Source: Helianthus annuus
Taxonomy: Eukaryota; Streptophyta; Magnoliopsida; Asterales; Asteraceae
Reading direction: 5' to 3'
Length of the DNA: 64,000 bases
NCBI RefSeq assembly: GCF_002127325.2
Contig: NC_035435.2
Span: forward strand, 110,404,517-110,468,516
Under the pieces are notes generated by a model. That model was given only the letters and a program-made list of their open reading frames with translations. It did no database searches and was not told the DNA's origin. This document shows positions 21,316-33,257 of this stretch, piece by piece (within the stretch, counting starts at the first letter, position 1; each line of letters opens with the position of its first letter). The translations under genes and the position numbers were made by a program.

Positions 21316-23226
21316 TTTGAGCATGCTGATTCTCTTGATCAGATCTCTTGACTCTTCTTCCCAGAATCTTAAGCCTAGCTCTTATCCTATTTAAGCATCA
21401 GCATCTTGCATAGACATAGTTCCAGGATCAGACACTAGCTCTAATCACTTCTTCTTGATTGACTTCAGACTCCCCCTTTCAATAAGCTGGGATCACAGTC
21501 TGGAATTCTCGTTCTTAGAATCGAGACTTGGCTCACACTCTGCACAGGCTTTCTTAGAAATCAAGACCTAGCTCTTTCCAAGCTTCATACCTGCACATTC
21601 TCTACCATAAACATAAGTTTCACAAATTTAAAATTTGGCAAATTCAGAAACCACTTGCAGGTATCTTTCCATAACATCACCCTTACTGTGAGGAAGATTT
21701 ATTTATAACAATTTTTTTAATTCAAAACAATCTTCCAAACCTGTTCATCATGTTTAGCACTAGGAATTTTGAAAATCAGCTCTTCAACATCAGTTGTCGA
21801 AAATCTTTTTGAATTTTTCAGAATTTTATACTAAAACACACTGAAAATCTTTTTGGATTTTTGTTTTTAAAAAGAAATCAGTAAAGAAATATTTATATAC
21901 AATATTTTTGTGAGATTGTGTAAGAGGGTCATATCAGTTTTTGAGACCAATCACCAACACCGTTAAGCTTTAAACATTTTAAGCTCTAAACGATTCACCT
22001 AGATTGTCAGTATACTGATCCACTTAAATTTTCACACAAAGTTCAATTGTTTCGAGATATGAATTTAGTGTTTTAAGCACTTAAACTTATTCGCGTGTAC
22101 CACCTCAGAATATACTCCCATATCCAGACTTCTATATTCAGTCTTACAGGTGAATGTACACTAATGATATCTGTAAACAGGTAATGCGAGACCATGAGAG
22201 CTCAGGCTAGAACTTCCGTTCAATCAAAGAGACGATGGCTCGTCTTTCGGTGTGTACCCTTTTGGAGATCCTTTTTACAACAGCACATGATTAACATTTT
22301 TTCAATGTTTCATCATTTTTTGTACTGAGGGCTGGCTTTAAGATTAAAGCTTATGCAAAGTATTATATGAGGACTAGGCTATTGCTCCCGCAAAATCAGA
22401 AGTCCTAGTATAATACCCCAGATATCATCACGTACAAAGACCTAGTATGTCAGATATAGAAAATCTTTCAATCAAGATTTCGGGGGTTACCCATATATCC
22501 GAGAGATGTTCCCCACGAGACAAGTAGGTATTTGAATTTAGGTTTATATCTCGAAAACAATCTATTAAATGTGTAAAAACCTACTGGCACATCGACAGTG
22601 AGATCGTTTATCACATTTGACTTTCCAAATCTTTAGCGTGTTGTGATAGTCCACTGATGTACTATCATTTCCTCTTTTTACAACAAAAACTCTTTTTCAT
22701 TTTTCGATGTTTTTGGTTTTTTTTTTTTTTTATCATGTTTTTGGATTTTTCAAATTTTTCGAAATTTTCTAAATTTTTACTCCCCCTAAAATCAAAATAT
22801 GTTTCAATTTTGATTTTCTGAGAAAATTTGAAAACAAACTGTACAAATAAAGTGACAACTGTTGTGAAAAGCTTCAATTCGCCATTCTCTTGGCATAAAC
22901 AATCAGAACTCCCCCTTACAACAAACTATTTTCCCATTATGATTTCAAAACACTTAAGTTTGTTTTAATCAAAATGGTTTTTCCGGAAAATAAGTTTTAT
23001 TGATTTTCTCAAACCATTTGTAGGTTAGGGGATAAACTCATCACTTTGTTTTTCAAACACTTTTTATGAAAGTGAAATCAAGTTCAATTTAATGACCTTG
23101 ATTAACCACTTGTAGGTGACAACCCACTTTTCTACCACTTGTAGGTTTATTCAAACACACATTCAAGAATGATGCCGATTCCTGCTCCACGATTACCAAC
23201 TTGGGAGCTCCGGCAAGTCCAGAGTT
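21316..23226 (-). other. Non-coding 3' region of A
   Basis: Homologous to 3653..5528 of element B. AGGGGGAGT-like tracts on the minus strand lie at about 21470, 22780 and 22910. No ORF survives inspection. It ends at the B target site. Confidence 0.7.
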
Positions 23227-24528
23227 TTAGTCATGATAGGTTCTATCCCAGTTACCAACCCGGGATGAACCATTTTCATCTGGTTTCTTCGTTTTCTTCT
23301 CATAAAATTCTTTAACCCCCTTTACCTTCCCATCAATCATTTTCCCAAAAATGTTTTGAACAGTGGGGTTAAAAGCCTTTTCAACATCAAATTCTTTCTT
23401 TTCAGGAAAAAATTGATTTGAAATTTCAACTTTGCCAATTTTAGATTTCAAATTCTCAGCCCGCAATGGTGGAAAATTTGCATCATCCAAAGGCGGAACT
23501 GGTTTTTCTTCTTTCATAACAACTTGTGGCTCCTCTGATTTTGTGGAATCAGATTCATCGCCAAAAGATAGCTCCTCTGATTTTGGTGAATCAGAATCAT
23601 AGCTAGAACTATCACTTGATTTCTTAACAATACACTTTTGATTGCTAAGTTTCTCTTTTATTTTGTAAACATTTTTCGAACATTCACCAACCTCAAAAAT
23701 TGAATTTTCAAAAACTTTAATTTTTTTAGTTGGTAGTTCGGTTTTCTCAACAACTTTCTTTTTGAGTTTTTCAGAGACTTCCTGTTTTGATTTGACTGCC
23801 ATTGGACAATTCCTGGCAATGTGACCAACGGTTTTGCATTGAAAACAGGTTCTTGTCTCCTTCTTCTTCTGAGCAATGCCTTTCTTCATTTCCTCTTGCT
23901 TCTTTGCAAGGAATTCTTTGTTTGTCTGCTTTCTGAACATTTTTTCTTTTTCTTCTTCAGATGATTTTCCTGAAACAAAAACAGTTTTTGGTTTATAAGT
24001 TTTCTCATTTTTATGATTTTTCGGTGGAATAAAACCTAGACCTTTCTTTTTGAAATTACCGTTATGGTTTGGTTTCTTTCGAAAATCTGAACCATAATTG
24101 TAACCCATTTTCTTGTTTATTCTTTGTTTAATTCTTGAGGTGTATTGTTTAGGTTTTTTCGAAAGATTTAAATCTTTTATTTCAGAAATATTAATTTCTG
24201 TTAGTTTGAAAACCTTTTTGATTATTTCAGTTTTAACACCTCTTATTGGAAATTCCTCATCAGAAAATAATTTGTCAGAATCATTCAAAGTATATGCTAC
24301 TTTGATCGGTTCGTCATTCAAATTAGATTTTGATAACAAAAATTCTTTATTATAAACTCGTCTGTCCTTTTTGACTGTTGAATTTGACGTGTTGGACTCA
24401 GACTTTGACTCTGACTTGGACTCCTCTGTTTCATCCTTATCCAACACCTGATCAACTACTTTCTTTATTAACTTGGACTCATGATCAGTGTCAGATGATG
24501 TGAACGTGACATCAATATTTTCTGGCAA
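23227..24528 (-). pseudogene. Gag of element A, C-terminal part
   Basis: A 433-codon open piece homologous to B residues from about 770 through the end of 5529..6299. It carries the second zinc knuckle CFQCKTVGHIARNC (near 23850..23811), acidic serine-rich blocks and a conserved GNWDRTYHD end. It is continuous across the site where B has its frameshift. It is separated from the preceding piece by a frameshift near 24645. Confidence 0.85.
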
Positions 24529-24572
24529 GTTATCTGAAGACTCAGACTCCCACTGTGAATTGGTTGCTTTTT

Positions 24573-25103
24573 TTACTCTTTCTGAATTTGGATTTCGTGG
24601 GGAATATCCATTTTCGATCGGGGGTGGACACTTGTTATAACGAACACTTGGTAAGAACCAGAAGTCTTTTCTTCAGTATCTTCTTTTGTTTCAGAATTCT
24701 TCTCTTCAGATTTTTCTTTCTCAAATGTCTTCATGTCTTCCACTATAGGGTAAATCCTGTCAACCACAAAAGAAGAACATGAGTAACTTTTTAATAACCT
24801 ATTTACTCTCTCGGTTTCTATTCTCTGAGTTTCCAACTTCTGTTCTAGTTGAGCACACATCTCAGTGTAATAGTTGACACTATCTAGTTGTCTCATGTAT
24901 GCTCCTTTAAGTGTATTCATTGCTGTAGCTTGTTCACTGCTTGACTCGTTGTATTGATTCATTGCTTTGTTTAAAACATCATACGATTCTTTTAGCCTGT
25001 TCATGTTGTGAATTAATTCACTGTTTTTCTTCTTCATAGTCTCACAGTTTTCACAATTCTCAGACACTTTTTCTGCAACAGCTTCCTTTTTAACCTCAAA
25101 CAC
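24573..25103 (-). pseudogene. Gag of element A, coiled-coil part
   Basis: Homologous to the central coiled coil of B (CENCETMKKKNSELIHN, then LEQKLETQRIETERVNRLL). Frameshifts bound it at about 25185 and 24645. Confidence 0.82.
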
Positions 25104-25180
25104 TGGAATTTCTTTATCCTGCTTCTTTATCTCACGAACCTCTTCTACAACTTTTTTATCTTTCTTTTCTAAACACTTTC

Positions 25181-25759
25181 TTATTTTTCTGCCCAGTAAT
25201 CATCAGTAGTATATTTTTCACCATTATCTTTAACAATTTGAGCAACAAAAACTTTATGATCCGGAGTTCTGTTTGGATCATAGTCATCCGAACTAAAATC
25301 TTTCCAACTGAAACCCTCTGGAAGCCTTTCATCATCTTGATCTATCAGACATGCCTTACTATCAGCCGAAATGTATTTATCCCAACTGAATCCTTTTGAT
25401 GAACTTTCATCATCTTGATTAACAACACACGCTTTCTTTGAATCTTCGATCGCCTTCCTAGCATATGCAGTTTGTTGCTGTTCTTGTTGATACGGCTGTT
25501 GAGCAACTTGATGATAAATTACTTTTCTATAATAGTCATTGTTTCCAAAAGGATTTTGAGCTCCACTTGCTTCGCGGTTTGTGCACTCTCGCTTAAAATG
25601 CCCTTTTTCCCTGCAACGAAAACAAGTAACTTTAGATTTATCAAAACCTAAAGTAGAAACATTTGCATCACGAAAATCATCTCTTCCTGTAATTTGTTTA
25701 AACTTTTCAGCTCTTCTTAACACACTCGCCAAACACCACTTTATATCCATCAATTCCAT
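25181..25759 (-). pseudogene. Gag of element A, first zinc-knuckle part
   Basis: In the same frame as the N-terminal piece but after an in-frame TAG (25760..25762); B has a glutamate codon there. It carries CFRCREKGHFKREC near 25630..25585 and then two similar copies of a DQDDE-SSKGFSW / DQDDERLPEGFSW segment. Confidence 0.85.
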
Positions 25760-26845
25760 CTACTCAGCATCAACCTGATCGTAATCCTCATTGGTCAGCA
25801 TTGGATTTCCTATCCTACCTGCAACTAAGCTCCCATACGATTCTAACACAGCCACCAACAGAGACATATGACTTTTGGCAACTTCTTTCGAGTAATTTTG
25901 ATCATTTTCAAGATTTAAAGCAATGTTGCACTGTAGAACTTTTCCACTTTTTGTTGCTGAAAAATTTGGATCAAACGATGGATATGAAGAAAATCCTATT
26001 TTGCTACTTGATCCTTGAGATAAACTTTCAGAAGAACTTTTTGCATTGAAAGCAGTTTCAACTTTTGGTGAAATATTGGTTTGATCACTAACACCACCTT
26101 TGTAATACAAACCAATATCTTGTTCTCCATCATAGTTCTTCATCCTCGCTATCTTTCGTTGCTCCATCTCTTGAGCTTCAAGCTGTTTAATAAAATCACT
26201 CAGAGTTAGATCGTTAAAATCCGGTTTATTTTTCAACATCATAAGATACGTGCCCCAAACATCATGTGGCAATGCATCAGCCAATTTTTCAATCAATTCA
26301 TCTTTATCCTTTTGGATGTTTAATCTTTTCATATTCTTTAATAAATTGCAATATCTTTCAATAATTTGCTTGGTGTTTTTAGTTCTCAATCCTCGGAATA
26401 AATCAAATTCTTTCTTCATAAGCGACTTTTTGTTCTTGATCATTTCATCACTTCCAAGAAACTTTGATTCCAATTCTACCCATATCGAATGTGCACTTCC
26501 GTTGTGTTGAAGTAAAATCAAGATGTCCTCTTTAATAGCTTGTTGCAAAAGACTAACCATCAATTTTTCATCTTTGTATTTCTTTTTCTCTTCTGCACCC
26601 AGATTTCTAATTTCAATTTTCACTCCATTGTCCCCAACCGGTCTACTATATTGAAATTCAGTATGTTCCCATGCATCTAAATGATATGCCTGAACCCAGT
26701 TTTCAAAACGTTCAGCCCATCCACTATATTCCTCGATACTCATGAGCTTAGGCGGTTTTTGAGTTGTCCCTGTTTCATTTTCTAGCATCGTACTCTGAGT
26801 AATAGTCATCGGACTAGCAAAGGCATTGTAGAACTCGTTTTCCAT
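25760..26845 (-). pseudogene. gag: Gag of element A, N-terminal part
   Basis: 360 codons starting at ATG 26845 (MENEFYNAFASP), homologous to B residues 1-360. It has the copia-type Gag helical domain (FENWVQAYHLDAWE, LLQQAIKEDILILLQHNG, IIERYCNLLKNMKRL). It ends at a single nonsense codon. With two later frameshifts the full A Gag cannot be made as one chain. Confidence 0.87.
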
Positions 26846-27322
26846 GATTCGGTTTTCAAAATATCACAAACTTGATCTTTCAAACGAAATGAACTTTCAT
26901 GCGGAATAACTTTCTTCAAACGAAAACAACCTTCGTGCGAAATGAAATATTGATTTCGTACGGAACAAAAAGTGATTTCGTACGAAATGAAAAGTAATTT
27001 CGTACGAAATGAAATCTGATCTCGTGCGAAATGGAAACCTGTTTTCGTGCAAAATAAAGCTCTGATTTCATGCGAAATACAGCAACTTTCAAACGAAATG
27101 ATAACAATTCACGCGAAATGAAACTTTCGAACAGTTTTTGCAAAAATTGAACAAGTTTTACTTCGAATTAGAGTCTGATTCTTTCTAAGGTTTGTTAAAA
27201 CAGAGTTTCGCACATCATATTTGAAAATCAAGCCATTTTAACCGAGAAATTTTGTTTAATTTTGAAAAGAAGGTGTAGAAATCAGAAATTGCAGCTGAAA
27301 TGGTAAGAACTCTTCCTCCTGA
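26846..27322 (-). other. 5' leader of element A with TTTCGTACGAAAT motif array
   Basis: From about 26880 to 27130 there are about eleven copies of TTTCGTACGAAATG or one-arm variants (CGTGCGAAATG, CAAACGAAATG). The same palindrome is repeated in the A LTR. No ORF. Confidence 0.8.
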
Positions 27323-27334
27323 GCTCTGATACCA
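27323..27334 (-). promoter_or_regulatory. Primer-binding site of element A
   Basis: TGGTATCAGAGC on the minus strand, complementary to initiator tRNA-Met, two bases after the LTR. Confidence 0.92.
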
Positions 27335-27336
27335 CT

Positions 27337-27801
27337 TGTAGGATCGTTTTCAGACCCAAACGAGTCGTTCAGAAGAGAACTCGACCAATACAAAAGGCGG
27401 AAACTGATGTATTGGTGTTATTTCAGCTGTATTACACGAGAAAACACTTTAAAGTGTCTCTGTATTGATATCAGATCGTATTACAAAGCTGGAGACACTT
27501 CGGCAGAGCTTCGCTACCGGAATCAGAACCTTACAAATGATTTGGCACGACAGGTATTTATAGGCACAGCTATTTCATACGAAACCAACTTCACACGAAA
27601 TAGTGATTTCGCACGAAACAATACAAACAAAATGGCCAGCTCATTTCGTACGAAATGACCAATTCATTTCGTGCGAAATGGCCTCCAATTCATTTCGTGC
27701 GAAATGCCATAAACACACTTTTCTCGTTTTTCGTGCCCTGATCTATCTAATCTAATACAAGACTCGATACAAGACGAAGTCGAGAGACATATGCACCAAC
27801 A
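27337..27801 (-). repeat. 5' LTR of element A, with promoter
   Basis: 465 bp. TATA box CCTATAAATACC on the minus strand (27553..27564), the same core as in B. Upstream of it in transcription order are three 16-bp palindromes at 27642, 27665 and 27691 (CATTTCGTACGAAATG or with TG at the centre). Confidence 0.92.
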
Positions 27802-27806
27802 GTTCG

Positions 27807-29101
27807 ACCCGTTCAACTTTAAAATAGTTGAACGTAATTTATCAAAATTTCTATTTTCAGTATCTTATCATCTTTTAGTCATGACTCGAAACCCGAGTCT
27901 TTTGACTTTCATTCGCGTTCCCGTTTCTCGGTCTACACATGTGTTTAAATCCTTACCCATCAACCGGGTGTTTTTTCCCGAGGTCGTTATTATTGCAACC
28001 CTCCCGGTATGCATTAAGACTTCGCTTCACTTTTATATTCCGAATTTGTCCTCAAGTTTGACGTTTTACAAAAACGGCCCGTTAAGAGACTTATTTGCAT
28101 TCTCCGGGTTCGAGTGTAAGTACACCCCCTCCCAATGCATATCTTATTCATTTTACATGTTGCATTCTCCGGGTTCGAGTGTAAGTACACCCCCTCCCAA
28201 TGCATATCTTAATCATTTTACATGAATCTTTGTCCCTTCACTCGGGCTCATTATCCTAATGTAATACGCTTCCGTCACCCGGCTGTGCGTTTACATTATT
28301 ATCAATTATTTTGTATTTGTACATGTTATTATTATTTAGAATTTGCTCATTTGATTCATTTGGGTACTTTTTAATTTGTTCCACTCACCCCCGTCCTTGC
28401 TACATCGGATGTAAGCATGTCCATCATAAAAAGTTCATGGTACCACGTGCTCATCACTTACTTGGCCAGAGTAAGCGATCAATACCTGGTATACATGACC
28501 CTTTTATAATTTTCACATTACACCCCATGTAAGTAATGCCTCTATTTGTTTCTCTTGGAAACAATATCCCGGATAGATTTTCTATTCGGGTTTTTTCCAA
28601 GTTTTTAATCTACATATGCAACTTTCAATCCTTACGTATTTGTTGCATATTACTATTTGTGCAATTAAATTTAAAGTGTGCACCTGGTAATGCTTGCCCT
28701 AACGGGCTTCTATTGCCATTAACCTTATTCACGATCGCTACGCGGATTAGGTCCTTGATGAGCATACTCTTTGGACTGTTCCTCTGTCAAATTCGCGATT
28801 TGTTAAACTCTCGCTATCTTCATATGCGAGTGTCCTTCAACTAAAACATTTACAACAGATAGTTATTTCGACATTAATGGATGCCCGTACTATAATACAA
28901 GGCTTTTCTACTATACGCATCAACGCGTGTAATTTCGTTGACTATATCTACTCTATATCGTTTTTATTGGTGTAACGTGTATTACACGATAACCATATGT
29001 GTTGTTCTCAACACTTTAATCATTCTAACCCATTGATATATATGTACTTACCGGATTTGCGATCAAGCCTCGAACCGAACACTTTATTCTTTTAACCTTG
29101 A
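27807..29101 (-). other. Non-coding interior of D (5' part) with 65-bp tandem duplication
   Basis: No protein motif in six frames. A 65-bp segment starting GCATTCTCCGGGTTCGAGTG occurs at 28097 and again at 28162, nearly identical. Confidence 0.7.
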
Positions 29102-29114
29102 GCTCTGATTACCA
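29102..29114 (-). promoter_or_regulatory. Primer-binding site of element D, with a one-base insertion
   Basis: TGGTAATCAGAGC on the minus strand; the usual site is TGGTATCAGAGC. It sits three bases from the LTR end. Confidence 0.8.
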
Positions 29115-29117
29115 ACT

Positions 29118-31752
29118 TGTAACACCCTTGCTTGTTTATACAATATTTTATATAAGTTTCGTATAAATACATCTTTATACGATTACACATACGTATGACA
29201 ATACGAGTTTACTAAAACTTTTACAATTTAAAAAAAATAGTACAACATAATGTAATTGAGTTCGTCGTTTAAAAGTTACGACGTAACACCGTGCGGAAGC
29301 TTTAATCTCGTGTGTTCGGTTCTTCTTCGAGCTTGATCTTCATCCGGGCACTCTTGGTTATCACCTATAATCAAAACCAACTTAAAAGTTAGCTTTGATA
29401 GTTAAATAACAAGTTTAAACAAGTTATATGGGTTAAACAAACAAAAATTAAACAATTTTCGGAATCAGGAGGGGCTAGACGCTACACCTAGCCCCTTTTT
29501 TGACAGCAAGTTGCTTAATTGCTGCTGCATTTGCCCAGCTCCATTTTCGGTCGAAATTCTAACTTCAAAGCTTCATAACTTTTGATCTAGATGTCCGTTT
29601 TACGCGATTCTTTTTCCTGCGCGTTCGTAATTTAATTCTCCATCTCATGGAGTAAAGACCCGACATCTGAATTCTCAAAATTTTAGATTTCAAGCTCTCG
29701 GCTTGAAATTCAATTATGACACTTTTTAACCCGTTTAGAGCGAATTATGTACATTTAAGCATCAAACTCTCTCTTCTCTTTCTACACTTCATATTCTCAT
29801 TTTTAAATAGCCTCTTATATTCCACCACAACTATTTTTGTGGTGTATTTAACATAATGGACCGCTATCCTAATTTTTACCCTTAGGATAGTCATTTTACG
29901 TGATTGACCCGTTCATAGGCATTTGACCCCCAAGGTTTATGCCTACAACTCTTACATGTGTCTAAGAGTTACATAATGATAATACTAGTATCTAAACAAC
30001 CTCTAAGGGTCGTTTGCCCGATTTACCTATCAAGGGCATTTTCGTCAACTTATTTCCTCCTTTTACGACATAGATCCTTTTGCTAAGGTATTTGACCAAC
30101 ATTGCATTTTTAACTATAAATCTATATATATGCGTACCTGGCTCAAGTCAACATATAGACCCGTTTTATACCTCGCGTTAATTAACCAATATTCTACGGC
30201 GTCGCAATTATCCAAATTGCTATTCGCTCCTGATAACATACGACTTGACAACCACATTACTCAATATTGTCAAATGGTGTTATCATCACCATTTGACCCA
30301 TTTGGACTATAAGACCAAACATTTACATAAATTAGAATAAAAGCATGGTTTTAAATTTCTAAATTCACCCATTTGCCCCATTTACCATAAACCATGGTTT
30401 TTATCATTTATACTTGTTCCGACTTGTATCAATCGTGTCGGAACCCTTATTTCGGATATTACATTATTCGCATTTATAGTTTATAAAATAAACACGTGTC
30501 CTACAAAAAGGGTGTAAGTTTTACTTACCTTGCATCCGAAGTACGCTTTCCCTTTACACTTGATTCGTTTGACCCGCTTCCTTTCCAAGCCTCCATCTAT
30601 CTTGTCAAGCGTCAACTATCATATAATATTCACAAGGTGGATAGGTTAGTCATTCTAGATCATAACCTTTATGCCTTATGAACCTTTATACTACTTTTTC
30701 TTACCGAACTCTATCATAGTTCGGTTTTACACTATTTTCAACATCAACAACTCATGTGTTCATCATCTAGTTACAATACCCATTTAACATATGTATGGGT
30801 AATTATCGAATTTCTATTTTTCCAACACTAGTTTATCAAATTATTAACTAGGGTTGTTTTCTAAACATGGATTTCATCACAACATACCTAACCCATTTCA
30901 TATCATTTATGATCATAAACCCAAATTCATGATTTAATCAAACACCTTCATAACATTATCATGCATGATGATTCTAAACATAGTCTTATTATCTATTTCA
31001 TTATAACCCTAAATCCCACTTATCTAAGTGTGGTAATTCATCTAAATATCCAAATCATAACTATATATGTAAGATTTTCACTTAGGGTTTTGTTCCTAAG
31101 CAATCATACATCACAAATTCGGCCATAGCCACTACGATTCATACCATAATCGAATTCTTCTAATATTAGTCAAATTTCACAACTTCATAGATGCCATAAA
31201 TTCGACATACCTTACGATACCCTTGACTTGGTGATCGTTAATATATAATAAATTTCGAATTTGACCTTCGATTGATCCCTCAATTTGGAGATTTTGTTGA
31301 GTTAGGGTTTAAGACCCCTTTTTCTCCTGGCTCCTCCTGGTCGATCGAACACACACGTGTGTGTGTGTGTGTGTGTGTTTATAATAATTTTTTTATAAAT
31401 GATTTAATTAAATCACTTTCCTAATTACCCACATTTAGCCTCTCATGTTTAGAGATCTTATAAAGAGGGTTATAAGTCTAAACTTTAATTCACTTAATTA
31501 CCCATTGGTAACCAAGTTAATTATTCCTAGTTAACTTAGTAGGTTCCGGGGTTCATAACCTGTTTTACTTTAGGTCTCATTAACTCGGACCTTTTTTGTT
31601 TCTCTCAAACTATTTATCCCCCTTTTAATAAATGTTAGATTTATTTATTAAATTTCTAATATTTACCGGGTTAATTTTTACCTCTAATGGTATTTTACCC
31701 GTCATTACTATTATCGTGGTTTAATTACCAAACCCGTTTTCGGGGTGTTACA
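29118..31752 (-). repeat. 5' LTR of element D
   Basis: 2635 bp bounded by TGTAACACC... and ...GGTGTTACA, so its ends form an inverted repeat of about 9 bp. Its right 1234 bp equal the window start. It holds a GT microsatellite at about 31355..31377. No ORF. Confidence 0.88.
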
Positions 31753-32048
31753 GTATAAAAATTTTTTTATTAATATTATTATTTAAAAGTGAGGTTGTTA
31801 CATATATTTAAAGTGGTGAAGTACAGCCAGGGTAAGTTATATATTTATAAAATAGAATACTATATGTAAGGTTGTTACATATATTCAAAAAGAATAATTG
31901 TGAGTATTTATAAATAGAACATGTGGCTTGAGTAGTAAATGCTTATTGGTGTCATTGACATGTGGCAAATTTTCATGTTGCACAAGATGAGTAATCACCT
32001 TAACATTAAATGTTTGCATGAGACATTCATGTTTTTGACAAAGTATAA
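31753..32048. repeat. Duplicated low-copy flank, copy U1 (gene body missing)
   Basis: It closely matches 49610..49795 and, in two parts, the downstream flank (46430..46490) and promoter (47080..47230) of the gene at 46685. The gene itself is absent between those parts. Confidence 0.75.
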
Positions 32049-32354
32049 TATTGAATTTTAATAATCCTAAGTTTCACCTGTTGACCGATAATAATCCCAA
32101 CTTTAAAAATTTCCTCCAATAATCCCAACTTGTAAAAGTTTGGCCGCCATTGATTCTTTTCTAACATAGGTGCACTTAAATCAATTAAGGAGTCTCTAGG
32201 TGTAATTGAATCTATTGAGGAGACCAAATTCTTTTATGTTTGAAAAGGATCAATGGCAGCCAAACTTTTACAAGTTGGGATTATTGGAGGAAATTTTTAA
32301 AGTTGGGATTATTATCGGCCAATAGGTGAAACTTAGGATTATTAAGATCCAATA
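32049..32354. mobile_element. MITE with long terminal inverted repeats
   Basis: The left arm (TATTGAATTTTAATAATCCT onward) and the right arm are near-perfect reverse complements for about 110 bp, each with two AATAATCCCAACTT motifs. About 306 bp, no coding capacity. A target duplication is not clear. Confidence 0.8.
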
Positions 32355-32436
32355 ACCCTAGTTAAAATTCACTTTTTTGTTACTTTAGTTTTATTTGTTA
32401 TTTCTATGTGCTATATGTTCTTAGAAAGTTAAAGTA

Positions 32437-33221
32437 TGTTGGGATCTAAGGCTGTCTGTGATTGTGTTTGTTTGCATAAAACGAATAAGTGCAGCGAAAA
32501 TGAGTAGCAAACTTTGTAAACACAAACAAAGGAAAGTGTAGATTGATAAACAATTGCTTTTCATTGAGTCAAAAGATTTACATAAAAGCAAAAGATTACA
32601 GTGCAGGCTTACAATCTAAACTCCCCCTCAGCCTGATACACCAGAGTTGGTTGCACAAGATGAAAGGATGAATTGAGGAGAAAGACTCACTCAAAACGAT
32701 CAAGTGTAACAGTACAGAGTACTGTCATACTTATAGGCAAACCAAACTACTGATATGCTTCAGCTGACGTCACCATGATAGTGACATCTAACGACCTAAC
32801 AAACTATAAATACTGTTCTATACAAACTACTGTTATGTAACATCTGATAATCACTAAAGTACAAAACATAAGGAAACTACTACTTCACGTTCCACTGTTG
32901 TAGCCTTAGCACAGATGTTGAGTCTTCAGTGCTTTCTTCAAATGTGATCAGTCTTTGAGAGGGCAGTGCTTGAGTCTTCAGCAGTACTTAGGATACAGCA
33001 GTAGATAGAGCAACAGAGTTTGTCTTCAGCAGTTGTTAGATAATCATCAGAGTTTGGTTTATCAGTTGTTGTAGTTGAGCAACACTTAACATCCATCAGC
33101 TGTTAGATAACCACTATCAAGGGGAGAGATTAGAGTAAACTGCTGCTTATTAAGTGTCCACTGATGGGATCCGGTTTTGGCTTTACATTATCTGTTCCTC
33201 TGTTAGGGTTCAATCCCAACA
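32437..33221 (-). repeat. 3' LTR of element E
   Basis: Partner of 39407..40191, same length, about 0.9 percent different by eye. The polypurine tract CCAGGGGGAGAT (minus strand) adjoins at 33222..33233. Confidence 0.92.
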
Positions 33222-33257
33222 ATCTCCCCCTGGAACAGATAATGCCAAAACCCTTCC

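Larger units (their letters stand above)
2485..27801 (-). mobile_element. Element A: non-autonomous copia-type element with Gag only (TR-GAG), interrupted by B
   Basis: Two 465-bp LTRs (2485..2949 and 27337..27801) are flanked by a perfect 5-bp target duplication, GTTCG, at 2480..2484 and 27802..27806. The primer site (27323..27334) is complementary to initiator tRNA-Met, and a purine tract adjoins the 3' LTR. The own interior is about 6.2 kb: a leader, a broken gag (23227..26845) and about 2 kb of non-coding sequence. There is no protease, integrase or RT. The long Gag, repeated AGGGGGAGT tracts and U3 palindromes recall the Sirevirus branch of Ty1/copia (from memory). The LTRs differ at about 14 of 465 positions. 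Confidence 0.9.
1..31752 (-). mobile_element. Element D: outer LTR retrotransposon, LARD-like, Ty3/gypsy-derived, carrying nested insertions
   Basis: The 3' LTR (1..1239, cut by the window edge) and the 5' LTR (29118..31752) flank a tRNA-iMet-type primer site and a purine tract, all in minus-strand order. Once the nested element A is removed, only about 2.6 kb of interior remains, with no gag or pol motif in any frame. Long LTRs with a non-coding interior fit a large retrotransposon derivative (LARD). The 3' end, read on the minus strand, has the purine-rich, TTCGAGGACGAAA-like context typical of Ty3/gypsy chromovirus (Tekay-type) elements, so that is the likely parent; this is inference. The base run after the 5' LTR (GTATA, 31753..31757) is the expected target duplication, but its partner lies outside the window. 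Confidence 0.8.

Noticed and set aside
27791..28844. Plus-strand frames of 144, 73 and 102 codons in the D interior.
   Set aside because: No motif; they lie antisense to D in non-coding sequence and include a 65-bp tandem repeat.
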